Part shown: one piece after another, positions 9,849 to 21,200 of the stretch
How positions within the stretch are numbered: position 1 is the first letter of the stretch
Layout of the letters: every line of letters starts with the position of its first letter
DNA from: Triparma columacea
Lineage: Eukaryota; Sar; Bolidophyceae; Parmales; Triparmaceae
Length of the DNA: 38,921 nt
Assembly: GCA_030267965.1 (NCBI GenBank)
Contig: BRYA01000449.1
Coordinates: 1-38,921 of the forward strand
Reading direction: 5' to 3'
The notes under the pieces: model-generated
Told to the model about the DNA's origin: nothing
Database searches by the model: none
The model's input: only the letters and a program-made list of their open reading frames with translations
Program-made: the position numbers and the translations under genes

Positions 9849-11374
9849 TTAACCTATCCTACCCTTTGGGTTTTGCGGATTTCCCCCATTCAAACAAAGT
9901 GGGCCCTTGCACATGCCCCCCCAAGGTATCCCCACGGTCTTCACCGCTGGGTCAACATCGCACGGCCAAATGTCATCCTCGATGCAGGTTTTGAAATTAA
10001 AGGCTTCAACCTCAAACAGTGTGGGCTCGCCAAGCTCCTCGAAGCACACCGGGAACGTTTTCGACCTCTCTGCCCTCAGCGTGGATACGACCCCGAGGTG
10101 GTTCAAAATATTATACCTAAACGCCATGTGTTTGCGCCCCCTTTTGAGAGTCGCGCTCTGCGGTTTCTCTCCAGCGAACCACTCGACAACGAGGTGATCC
10201 GGCGGTCTCCGGGCCTGGTGCTCCAGGAGGTAAGAAGAGAAGTCGGTAATATCCTCGTCCCTCATGAAGATCCCGTTCATCCCGTAGCTCGCTCTTATGG
10301 TCATAAAGTCAGGTGCGTAAAGCTCCGCCTTGTTAAGCATGTACTGGATGGCCACGAGGCCGTGGTCGCAGATTTGCATGTCGTCCTCTGTAAACATAAA
10401 AAAGTCTCCCAGCCCCTGCGACGAGTGGGGAGCAGCGAAGTGAGAAGGAGCGAAGCGACGAAACGAACAAAGGGAGTTAGAATTATTGTGCAACTTGCTT
10501 CGTCCCTCCTCCGGCCTTTCTCAGCTCAGCTCACCTCGCTCTCCATCATCAGGCTCACTATGTTCCTAGTTTGCTTGCGCACCCTGAAGCCAGGGTGGTT
10601 GGCGTCCCCCGCGTCCTTCGTCGCTGTCAGGTGGGGAACCGGATCCGGGGATTTGTGAGTCTCCTCCGTGAACCTGAAGTAACGGGAAAAAGGGTGGCTC
10701 CCACTATATTTCTCCTTGGCCTTGTAAAACCAATCATGCCCCGCTCCATGCATGTTCATCACAACCAAAATGACGTCATCGTAAAGGGGGTCTTTGTCGT
10801 GGACCGGCAACTGACGAATCCACGACTCGAGGGTCGTTCCCAAGTGGTTGTCCTCTCTTGGAACCGTAGGTATGCCCACCGTGAGCCATTTCTTGGCGTG
10901 CCCCGAGGCCAAGAGCCCGGAGGAAGCCACCGAAGGACACACAGGACAGGTGGGACAAGATGGGCAGGCGTCACACGCGGGACAGGGAGGGACTTCAATC
11001 TGCACTCCCCCACCTACTCCCCCCTCCCCGCCACCCCCACAATCGCTCAGCTTCTTACTCAACTCTTCGACAACGACATTGCTCCTCTTAACGCTCGCCA
11101 AGGAGCTCTTCGCAGCTCGCTCCACTTCCTGCAAATGAACCTGACAGTCGTGCAAGTTTGCTGCGTCTGCACCACTGTCTACAGGTCCATTCTTTGAAAC
11201 GACAGATCCACCATTTACATCCAACACCCCCACTCCCTCCCCTCCTAAGTGCAACAGGCACAAAGGTATTACCAGAAGCATCACCACACCTAGAAAAAGT
11301 CCATGTCGCCCAAGGAAAGACCGAATGATTATTTTTATTGACCGTCCCTTCTCTTTGCCGTCGCTTTCGTTCAT
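9849..11374 (-). CDS. GT54/MGAT4-like glycosyltransferase, type II membrane protein, two exons
   Basis: Exons 11374-10535 and 10415-9849 join in phase 0 for 468 residues. A short basic N terminus is followed by a membrane anchor (about residues 25-43, GLFLGVVMLLVIPLCLLHL), then a stem with heptad-like character and a Cys-Pro ladder (CPACDACPSCPTCPVCP). The catalytic part starts near residue 160 with LTVGIPTVPRE, the opening strand of the MGAT4 (N-acetylglucosaminyltransferase IV) family. TEDDMQ at 289-294 fits the EDD nucleotide-sugar/metal site, and the later segments RASYGMNG and NHLGVVSTL echo that family. The expected role is Golgi transfer of GlcNAc to N-glycans or a related acceptor; acceptor and linkage are inferred only at family level. 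The ATG at 11374 is the first in-frame ATG before the anchor. The start is 194 nt from the divergent C2 gene. Confidence 0.78.
10444..10461 (-). repeat. 18-bp intron motif, copy in the GT54-like gene's intron
   Basis: This is identical over 18 bp to 4323-4340 in the ERCC6L2-like gene 6 kb away. A second half-copy (CACTTCGCTGCTC) follows it in the same intron (10534-10416), which ends CTCGTCGCAG. The surrounding intron sequence is otherwise not alike. Confidence 0.85.
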
Positions 11375-11568
11375 TGTAATTATTCCTAAAATAAGCAAAT
11401 CACCGAAAGTTGTTCAACTCTGCCCGTCTCGCGTACCAAGCCTTCCACCTTCTTGAATTATAATTTGTATAAAAACCAAAAAGGGATCTGGAAGTTTGGT
11501 GGGGTTCGAAGTTCGAAGAGGATCTTGGTTCTCTTTCGACGCGAAAATAAATAAATAATAACTCTCAA

Positions 11569-13036
11569 ATGACATACCCGGGATACCACGCCTCGAATAA
11601 TGTCTCAGCGGCCATCAACGCGCAGTACAACAACCAAAGATCCGCGAGTGTGGCCCTTGAGCTAACTTCTGGAATGCTCTTCGTTCATGTATCAGGCGCC
11701 AGAGATCTCAAATCAACATCTACATTTGGGAGTCAAAGTCCTTATTGCAAGCTCGTCGTTGCAGGCAAGAAGCAGAAGACCGAGCCGGACAAGGGGGGCG
11801 GTAGGAATCCCAGGTGAGTGATGCTCCTCCCCCCCCCTCCCCTGGTGGGAGTTCCTTGTCTCTGGTTAACATTACATCCCTCTCTTTCTAACACACGCCT
11901 CTCGCCTCCGCCCCCTCTCTGTCAGCTGGAGGGATGATTTCAATATTTTCATCCCAAAGACGCTCGCTGGCCAATTTCTCTTTGTTGAGGTTAAGGTGAA
12001 GAAGTCCTTCACCAACGACTCGATTGGCACTGGAAAGGTCAAGGCAACGTCGATTCCCAACTTCAACACCAACGTGAACATACCAATATACGACCACGCA
12101 GGGCACCAGTGCGGGGTCGTCGAGACAGTAATGAGGTTTGAGGACAGGGGTGGTAACACGGGTCCTTCCTCAGCTCCAGCTCAGGCAGTGCCGGTGACCG
12201 CAGTGCCAGTAGCGCGTGGGGCACCTAGTCAGATCCCTGCAGCCGGGGTTCAGAGGCAGCGAAGCTTACAGCAGCTCGGCCACGGGCTAGCATCGGCGGC
12301 AATGAATACTGACGGGCTGTTGGACCTGAGGAATCCAGCACAGCCATCCCAGAACCTCCTCGATCTAAGAAGCAGCACTTCTACGCGGCCACCCAACCCC
12401 CCCCCTGCCCCCAACTCCACACCCCAAATACCCGTCTACAGCTACCAGGCCACAGCACCGGCGAATCCCTTGAGTTCACCAGTCTTTGTTGCTTCTGAAG
12501 CTCAAGCCGCCACGGCGGGCCGATCTTACAGCACCTCTAGTGCCTACAGCAACTCTAGCGCGTACAGCAGCGACGGACCAGCCGACCCTGGCCCTACTGG
12601 GGACAATGCCATCAGCGCAGTTCACGAGGCAAACGTGAAGGAACTGCAGGCCATGGGCTTTGCCAAAGTTTCCGCGGAAGCCGCCCTAAGGCAGTCAAAC
12701 GATGTGGTTAGTCTTGCTGTGAATATTCTTCTGGGGGAGGGGCCTTCCTCTCCCCCCCCGCGAGCGGCGGCCCCGAGATCAGCAACGGCCGCTGTCTACA
12801 CCTACAACTCCAATCCCCACGCCGACGTTGTCCCGATGGTCCCTCATATCACCAACGCAGTGCCAGTGGAAGTTCCCACGAGGGCGCCGGTGAGGGAATC
12901 GCGCCACGGGAGCACGGGAGGGAGGGCCCTAAAGGCTGGGTGGGAGGAGCGGAAGGATAAGAAAAGCGGGAGGTTCTATTACGTGAACCATACGACAAAG
13001 ACGACGAGTTGGCAGCACCCAGGTTGGGCGTGGTAG
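11569..13036 (+). CDS. C2-UBA-WW domain protein, two exons
   Basis: Exons 11569-11813 and 11926-13036 join in phase 2 for 451 residues. Residues ~30-150 form a C2 domain (GMLFVHVSGARDLK, SPYCKLVVAG, NPSWRDDFNIFIP, FLFVEVKVKK), a calcium/lipid or protein-binding fold; the intron falls inside it. A long Ala/Pro/Ser linker follows. Residues ~313-352 form a UBA domain (NVKELQAMGFAKVSAEAALR), which binds ubiquitin. The extreme C terminus, ~417-449, is a WW domain (GWEERKDKKSGRFYYVNH) that binds proline-rich ligands. C2 plus WW recalls NEDD4-type ligases, but there is no HECT catalytic domain before the stop, so this is more likely an adaptor bridging membranes, ubiquitin and PPxY-type partners. 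It lies tail-to-tail, 138 nt apart, with a ubiquitin E2 gene. Confidence 0.88.
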
Positions 13037-13104
13037 CAAACGAAAAGAACTCTTTTAAATCTTGAATGTTGCATATTATCTCCCTCACTCCACACTCGTA
13101 AGAA

Positions 13105-13163
13105 ATCCCCCCCTCCCCCCCCCCTTTCCACCCCCCCTCCACCCCCCCCTCCCCTCTCCACCC
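13105..13163. other. C-rich homopolymer tract between convergent genes
   Basis: Nearly pure C with occasional T/A fills the middle of the 138-nt gap between the stop codons of the C2-UBA-WW and E2 genes. Its complement has several runs of six or more G and could form a G-quadruplex or triplex. Position suggests, but does not prove, a role in ending transcription from both sides. Confidence 0.6.
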
Positions 13164-13174
13164 TAGTAGCCAGA

Positions 13175-14146
13175 CTAGCCTTCTTCCTGGCTCTTCTGTA
13201 TGACCTGCCTAACCCGCCGTTTGAACCCCTTGAGGTCGTTCCTCCACTGTACTGCCGCATCCAGGTTTGCCGGGGACTCGTCGTTCGGGTCGCTGAGCAT
13301 GGATATTACTGAGATGATGATCTGTTCGACACCAAGGATGGGGCGCCATCTTTCATCCGCGCTCTCCTGGCTATTGTAAGCGTCCTCCCCAGGGGGGTGA
13401 AGGATGGAAATGCACACTTTTCCACCCTCGTAGACATTGGGGTGCCACATTTCAGACACGAAGGTCATCTCAGGGGGCATGTTGGGGAAGTCGGAAGGGA
13501 ACTTGAGCTTGGCCTTGAAGAAGCCTCCCTCATAGAGGGTGGACTGTGAAGTGAAGGTGGAGGAAGGGAAGAGGGGAAGAGGGTTTGGATGGTTAGGGTG
13601 AATTCTTGGCGGTTTTCCGCAAGCGTCGGGCTGACATCCCCCCCAAACACCCCTCCCCCCCCCCGCCTCCCAACGCACCTCAGGGCCCATTAGCATGATG
13701 TCCCACTCATAAATGTTGTCCTCATCAGGCAGACCAACTGAGAAAGTGTCAGGGGGGTTCCTCGATAGATCTGAGGCACGAGGAAAGATAGGAGAGAGGA
13801 GAAAGGCGTAAACGTGTTAGACCGCGTCAAAAATCGTAGGGCAGGCAATGTGGAAAGCACAGGGACAAGGCAGAACGGGCACAACGTTGGGAGGCATTCA
13901 ATTTTAGAAGGACTCTAGAACACAACCAAGCCACACACACAAGCACAGTGACACAATTAGGAACATGAAGCAAATGATTACCCCAGACCTCGCAAAAAGC
14001 TCTCCGAATGGCCCAAGTTTGATTCCCACTCCTCCGCCAATTTTTAGAAATGAAAGAAAGCTCCTCCCAACCCAAATTCACCACTGAAAGTACTCACCAT
14101 TCAGTTGCCTACGAAGAAGCTCAGCTCCATACCCCGTTCCAGCCAT
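13175..14146 (-). CDS. UBE2G1: Ubiquitin-conjugating enzyme E2, UBE2G1/Ubc7 type, three exons
   Basis: Exons 14146-14098, 13770-13679 and 13543-13175 join in phase to give 169 residues, the normal length for this class. The first exon is only 49 nt (MAGTGYGAELLRRQLN) and was found by matching the family N terminus LLRRQL..L..NP. The HPN motif (HPNVYEGGKVCISIL) carries the catalytic cysteine at residue 91. It is followed by the class-specific acidic insert PPGEDAYNSQESADERW, which marks UBE2G1/UBE2G2/CDC34 relatives. The C terminus (FKRRVRQVIQKSQE) favours UBE2G1. It transfers ubiquitin in ER-associated or cytosolic protein degradation. The first intron is long for this window (327 nt). It starts head-to-head with the coiled-coil gene at 14445, 298 nt away. 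Confidence 0.93.
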
Positions 14147-14444
14147 TTCGTTTGATGTTCTTGGAAGCTTTTTGCCTCGACTCAAAACCAAAATTGAGTT
14201 CCTCTCTGAAAAATCCCGATGCACCTGCCACAGTCTGGGGGTTCATTTTTACACCTCAAACTTTACCCATTTAACCCTTTCGTATAAACTGACACTCTTA
14301 TTGTTCAAACACATATATTGTACCGAGAAACTCCATCTTCTGTTCGAACGCGACCACAGAACCCCCAGTTTGGCTTCCAGAACAACGACCCTCTCCAAAG
14401 GTGCAGGCTCTTTTTTTGGCCCCTCTCCTACACCCTAGGAAACA

Positions 14445-15008
14445 ATGGAGATCCACTCGCCCCTTCCTCCTCCACCACACTCTTTGAAGCGATCCTCACC
14501 CTCGTGTAGGTCCATAGATATGGATGAGGTCGGAGGTGGCATGGGAACCTACAAGAGGAGGAAGTTTGGGGAGGCCCAGGCCACGGAGAACGCGAATTGC
14601 GCGCTGTTCTCGCCGATGATGACGGTTGGACGGAAGAAAAAGCGCATTTTAGATCACGGTGATGGGAGAGAGAGCGAAATAGATGGGCTCAGGAACCAGA
14701 ACTCAAGCCTCAAAAGTCAGCTTGATAGCGCACGGAGCGAGGTTAACGACAAGGCGATTGAGAACGCGCGCATCTTGAGCGAGAATAGGATGCTGAAGAA
14801 GGCTGTGCGCGCGCAGCATGAGCAGATCCAGTCTGGGACCAAGGAGGTGCAATCATTAAGGCAAAGTGGCACTGAGCTCCTGAACCACGTTAGGAAGTTG
14901 GAGACTGAGAACTACGCGCTCAAGGCCCATCTAGAGCAGGTTGCTCAGGGTCAAGGCGGCCTGGGGGGGGGATCTGGCCTCGATGGGAGGCCCCCTGACG
15001 TTTTTTAA
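14445..15008 (+). CDS. Small coiled-coil protein resembling the C-terminal part of plant CUE-type proteins
   Basis: A single-exon frame of 187 residues. The N terminus is Pro-rich, with a short basic patch (TYKRRKFG) and a second one (GRKKKR). From about residue 78 to 168 it is heptad-rich and almost certainly coiled coil (SEIDGLRNQNSSLKSQLD, ENRMLKKAVRAQHEQIQ, VRKLETENYALKAHLEQ). The pattern ENRMLKKAV..QH...ALKAHL ending in PDVF recalls, from memory, a plant CUE-domain protein family with a similar C-terminal coil ending in HPDVF. No CUE domain is visible here, so the match is partial and the function unknown. The basic patches suggest a nuclear location. A role tied to ubiquitin, hinted at by the neighbouring E2 and UBA genes, is only a guess. 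Confidence 0.7.
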   Translation: MEIHSPLPPPPHSLKRSSPSCRSIDMDEVGGGMGTYKRRKFGEAQATENANCALFSPMMTVGRKKKRILDHGDGRESEIDGLRNQNSSLKSQLDSARSEVNDKAIENARILSENRMLKKAVRAQHEQIQSGTKEVQSLRQSGTELLNHVRKLETENYALKAHLEQVAQGQGGLGGGSGLDGRPPDVF

Positions 15009-15235
15009 CCGGTCTGGGGTCGACGGGTTCGTGTTCATCAACTCCCCCATCGTCTTGTTGTCCGCATTGTTGTCTGATAAAGCACAAAAGTTGCACCTTT
15101 GTTGATAAACTTTTCTACTTTTCTATTCTGAGGACATCTTGTTGTCCAAAAAAATCCTCCTCCCCCACAACCAGCGCACAAGTCGGGGCCATCCGACTGT
15201 GTACCAGTAATCGCGGAAAGAAGCATCTTCCGACT

Positions 15236-15290
15236 CCCCCCCCCCTCTCCACCCCTTCAACCCCCCCCCCCCCCTCCTCCCCCCCCGTCC
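15236..15290. other. C-rich homopolymer tract between convergent genes
   Basis: The tract includes a run of about 16 C, within the 282-nt gap between the coiled-coil gene and the dynein stop codon. It matches the position and composition of the tract at 13105-13163. The rest of the gap (15009-15235) shows nothing recognisable. Confidence 0.6.
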
Positions 15291-18200
15291 TTACGTGTCT
15301 AGCATGCACAACATCGCGCAGCCCCTCTTGACCCAGTGATCGCACACTCCGGTGTCCTTGTTCAGCGGCTTGGCTGTGGGCACATCCAGCGCCACGACGA
15401 AGTTAGTACTGTGGCCCGTTGTGCTCAAGGTCCCCGCCCTGATGCTTGTCTTGTACAATGGGCAAGAGTAGCACCCCTGGGGCTTGTATTCCTCGCTCTT
15501 GGTCGGCTTGAGCCAGATGCAGGGCATGGAGTCGAAAAGCTCTCCGTTCTTGCTCTCGGCAATCTGCAAAGTACTCCTTTCGAACCTCGCTCCCTCCATG
15601 TACATGCCATAGATGTAGCATCCGTCCTTCGGCGGGCTCTTGATCGCTGCTGGGTCCTTGTCAGTGAGTTCGCAGCCGACGACGAGGATATCGATCGCGA
15701 TCTTGTATTCACGACTAAAGATTTGCTTGATGGCGGTCATGAAGCCCTGAGGGAAGAAAAAGCACGAGAGCCAGTAGGCAGTGGGGGGGCCGTCCTTCAA
15801 CCAGCTGCCCATGAACGCCAGCCTCGCAAAGTGGTCCTCCGTCCAGCTAGGCAGGGGCTTGAGGCACGGATACCCGGCGTTCTCCCACTGCGCTGGCACG
15901 CGCTGGAATATGAAGTCGTTGTACATGGCCTCGAGCGGTCCGCTCATTACGATGAAACCCTTGATGGCCCTCTGAAGGTCCTTGAGGGTCATCTTCATGA
16001 CATGGATGAGCTCATTGAACCGAACGAGCTCCTGCTGCAAGAAGACGCCAGTACTAATCATTTTACCCTGGCTCTTCTTGAAGGTCTGGGGGTGACCCCG
16101 TCTGCTGTCGAACTGCTCAATCATGCGTTTCTCTACCATCTGGGCGATGGCAGATACTTCCGCGTCGGTGTCGTTTCCACCCCCCCCACCTCCTCCACCC
16201 CCACTCATTGCAACAATGGTCTCCAGCATTCTGTTAGTGTCCTTTTGCTGGAAGGTAATGTCAGCGTTCTCATGCAGCCCGAAAGCGCTGGGAGGATCCT
16301 CGTATGGCAAAGACCCGATGAAGTCCATGGCCTCAACCTTGGTGGACGGCGCTTGAGGAGCCTGGTATTCTCCACCCTCGCTAAATTTGTAGCCGTCGAT
16401 CATTAAGCTCGGGTCGAAGAAGCTAGTCAAAATACTACTAATGGTGAACTTGTCCATCTTGTCCGTCACCCTTCCTCCGTAAACGATCTGGGCCACAATA
16501 AAGTTCAGTGTCGTCCAAGGCATCTTGTCGTCACCAGGCGCCTCCTCGACGTACATCCTAACTTGCTCCATCGCAGCCTTCAGGTCGCTGTTCATGAAGC
16601 CGTATGGGATGTTCCATCCCACAGCTCCAAACTTCTTCCTCTCCAGAATATTGGCGTTGAACAAGGCAACAGCAAAGAGGAGCTTCTGGAGCTGCTTGGG
16701 CCTGTTCCCGCCTTCCCATTCGCTGGCCTTCATGTCGGTGAAGATCCTGAGGAGGTTCGCCCTCAAGCCCTTGGGAGGCTCATTGGTGATTTTGATTCCA
16801 TTCTGAAGAATGGGAACAGGGAACTTGGGACTAGGCATGGATGTCAGCCACAAGCGGAAATCGTCGTGGGTGTCATTGGGATTGTTCTCGGCATGCTCTA
16901 GGATCATCTCGAGCTTCGGGAGCCACGACACAGCTAAGTGACAGTTCTGCAGACAAACCCACTCTCCACTAGGTCTTGCCTGCTCCATGAGCTTTTCGGC
17001 AATGACTCCTTGGCCCTGCCCCAAACTGATAATGCCCCTGCTAGCCAATGTGTCCTTTCCTTTGTTCCTGGCCAACTCAAGCAGGTAGTCGTTGATGTCT
17101 GCTCCCGGACTTAAGATGAAAATCAGAGGGGTCATGGATGTGCTGTCGGTGTAAGCGGCCTCAAGGTCGAAGGCGGGGCTCTCAGCGAACAGAGCGCCGA
17201 GCTCCTTGATCACGTATACCCTTGCACCGAAGACGACCTTCTCCGGTCGGAACGCTCTCAAGACCAGAAGCCTCTGGAAGTTGCTCAGCTTCTCCTCCCA
17301 ACCTCCTGGTAGTGCGTTCTCGTGAGGAGTCGAGTTTCCAAAGAAGCACTCCTTCCACGTTTCCAGGTCGGCCGCTACGTCCGAAGGCAGGCCTCCAAAC
17401 AAGTGCGGCATGGTGTTCTCCATCATGACGATATCGTTCCACATGTTGCCCTGACTTAGCCAGTCCGCTGGGCACTCCTTACCCTGCATGACCGTCTCGT
17501 CAGCGACTCCTGGGCCGACCATGAAGCACTTAAATTCAGTGTCGCTTAGCTCTCCGAGCTGTGACCTGATGCTGGCCGCGATGCTGAAGCTGAAGAGCAT
17601 CTTGTCCTTCTCAAAGAGTCCTCGGCATATGTTCAGGTAAATGTTGGTTGTCACGTCATCAATCATGATCTGCAACCTCTCATCAATGTCGTCGCTCTTT
17701 GCGCTCTTCTCCAACCTCTGGCAGAAGAGGGCCTTGTAGAACTGCAGACTGTACTGGTACATGGGATCAACCAAGGCCAACTTGGCAATCACAAAGTAAA
17801 TCACACTTCCTCTGGTCGCAACGCTCCTGTAGCCTTCTCTGGTATCGGCAATCTCCTTCCTCGTGACCTCGGCATCGGCCAACCTCCCCTTGATGGCAGT
17901 ACTGGTCTTCTTACTCTCATCGAGGGCGTTGATTAAATCTTCGTCTTCCAAGATGTTACCGCTTGCATTGGCGAGCATGTAAAGGATCTTGTCTTCAATT
18001 TCCTTCAACGTCTTCTGATCCTGAGCAATAGTGACGACGAGCTGGGCATTCTTCTCCTCCAGGTCAGGCCTCTCGTTACAGATGACATCGACCAAAAGCT
18101 GGTCCTCAAGACCGCTCATTGTCACAGTGAAGTTGATGATTGTCGTCTTAATGCACACCTCCGGCATGTAGTGGGGGTTTGCCAGCTTAGTCGTGATGAA

Positions 18201-21200
18201 GAACTTGAACTCGTTACTGTAAGGGATGTCACTGTCGCCCAAGTGGATCAGCTCCTGTCCTCCCCTCTTGAAGATCTGCTTCATGAGCACGGGCTCGAGA
18301 CTAGGGTCGAGCTCCTCCTGCACGTTCTCTAAGAGAACCTGCCCGCCGTACCTGATGCCGTTCTCCAAGGTCCTCAAGAAATCCTTCTCAGTCAATTTGA
18401 TCACGAGCAAGTTCTGATCGGCGCACATTTTCCTGATCCACCTGTTCGCCTGGCCTTGAGGGTCAATCATCAAAGGCCAACGTCTTCCCATTGTGGTCAA
18501 CATGCCATTCTCAGAACTGAACTGATCGGCGGGAAGACCGCAAATCTGCCAATCCCTGATGGTGACAGGGGAGCCCAAGTTGTTTTCCAAGGAGAACATC
18601 TCGTCGACGGGGATGTTCTTGCTTTTGCAGGCACTGACCCATTCCTCTCCAAGCTCCTTCCTGTACTCGCTCGTGAAGGGTCCCAAGTAGGCCAGCGAAC
18701 CAGCACAAAGGATGATGTTACCCACCAAGTTGACCATGGCGATGCTCAGTTTGTCAGCACTCTCGATCCACCTCCCCTTCTCTCCACTCAGTCCGCCCAA
18801 TAGCTGCTCAGCTCTCTTCAGCTGCGTGACAGTCAACGCCGCCTGGTCCTCCAGCTCCTTCTTCTTGGCCTCCGTGCTCTGAAGCAGAGCCTTGAGCTCA
18901 GCAACCTTCTGCAGCACTTCGGCGAGGGCATCCCTCTTGATCTTCAGCTCATCCATGACGCCCTTCAATTTTGCCTCCGCCTCGGCGAGGGCAATCTTCT
19001 TGGGCTCGACGGTCTTGGCAACCTTATCGTAAATGTACATGGCCCTCACCCACATGCAGAAGCACTTGGCAGCCGAAGAAACCTTTCCAACCTTCTCTGC
19101 AGTAAAGTCAGGGTTGTCCATGAACTTCTTGAGCTTCTTAATGATCTTGGGTGCGATGTTGTCCTTATCGTACTTGGCAAGGCTCTCCAAAAAGTCCGGC
19201 CTCATCATGAGCTTCTTGCTCTCATCCCAGGTCTCCTTCACCCCCATGAGGAGGCAAACGGCCTCGAGAGTGTACTGGACCATCGGAGGAGGCTTGGCGA
19301 AACCTTTGACCTCACCGACACTCTTCTTATCCAAGGAATCTAGGGCCTTCACGGCCGAAGCAAGGGCAGGAAGGGCCTCGGCCAGGTCGGCCTCGACGTC
19401 ATCCTTCTGCGTCTGGACCTCACTGGCCACAACGTTCGCATCGGCGACCTCCTTCTCCACGATGGCCTGCTTAGCATCAGCCTCCGCCTGGTCTCTGGAC
19501 ACAACCACGAGCAGGTCAGCAGTCTCAACCTTGGCTTTATCAATGGCAGGCTGCATTTCAGTGAGGGTGTTCTGTAGCTCAGCGACCATAACCTCGGTCT
19601 CTGCGAGCTTCTTCAATCCAATCCTGTACCTCTGCTCGTTGCTGCTGACCTCCTCCCTTTGGGTCTTAAGAAGATCAATGTAAAGCTTAATCAACTCAAG
19701 ATAACTCGTAGGCGTCGTGTAGTTGTGCCTCTTGAGCTCGTTGTAGAACTTCTCACTCCCGACTTCCACGCTCCTGTGGATCTTGACGGCCATCTCGCAC
19801 AAAGGTGTTACAAAATCGGTGATGCCCAAGTCATTGGCGCTCTCGCCAATGAACCTCACGGCGACACTAGTCAGGGCGTCCTCGGGCCAGGCCGAGAACC
19901 AGTCGATCGTGCAGCAGTTAACCAGAGAGGGGAACATCCTGCACCTCGTCCTAAAGCCAGCTCCGATGGGGGACATGCAGAGCACAATGTGAAGATTCTC
20001 CCTAACCAGCTGGAGGTAGTGCTGGAGAATGACGTCCCTTGTCTCGAGCTTGCCCGCCTCCTTGGCAAGAGGACGGACCATACCGACAATCTTCTCGAAC
20101 TCCTCGGGCAGGTAAAGGTTAGGAACCTCACCGGAGTTGAGAATATTGTTGATGTCCTCCAGGAAGCTCTCATTGACAATTTGGGTGTCACTGAACAAGA
20201 ACACGGTCTGCTGGTTCTCCGCCCCAGCGGACATCAAGATCTCCTTCAGATCCTCGTGGAACTCCGTGCTTCCGTATCCCCTCGTGATCTCAATGCTCTT
20301 GAGCTTGAAGTCGGCCATGAAGGCAGCAAGGCGGGAAAGACTCTGCCTACCACTTCCTCCGACACCAACGAGCAAAGCATTACCCCTAGGTTGGCACAAG
20401 ACCCTGCTGATTCTGCTGATATGGTCGATGGCATCCTGGAAGAAAACCAAGTGCATCTGAGACGGGAAGGTGATGTTGTACTCCTCAAGGTACTCAACCA
20501 GCAAGTCGTGGACCTGCTTGTTGTCCTTGATTCTCTGGTACTGCTTGTCCTCACGAGTCAAGTAGTCTCCGTAAAGCGTGTCACTGAATTCGTCGATCTC
20601 CCACTCCTTGTACATGTGAGTGGCGAGCATCTCTTTGAGCAAGTCGTTGAACCAACTCCGATCTTTGTTGTCAATGAGGCGGTCTCTGACAACGCGGCTC
20701 TCTTCGTGGCACCACAGCTTCAGCAGGCTGTCCTCGTCAGGCGCATGCTTGGCCTTGATCATGAGGACACCCTGGAAGACCTTGCTCAAATCACGCAAGT
20801 TGAAAGTGTAGTGTGACTTGGACGGGGTAGGGAGGAGGTCGGTCTCAACTTTCTTGTAAATTGCAACAGAAGCCTTGACAATGGCCGCAGCGTTGCTAGC
20901 CAGGGCAGGGTTCGTCTTGGTGAGGAAGCCTCCCAAGATGTTGCTGAAGATTCTTGTCATGGATTCCTCCGTCAAACTTGGTAGCCAAACCATGCTGAAT
21001 TGACGCATTAAACGAGGGGAAATCTCGTTTCTTCCTCCTCCTGGAGGAGCGCACGCACCAGCAAAGATGACGTCGGCGACGTTCTTAAAGAATAGCTTGT
21101 TGACATCATAGAATCCCTTCTGATCAATAATCTGCCTGAGGAGCTCGTTGGGCGGCTGGGCGCCATAGGTCTCCAGGGCAGGCATGTTAAGGTCGTCAAT

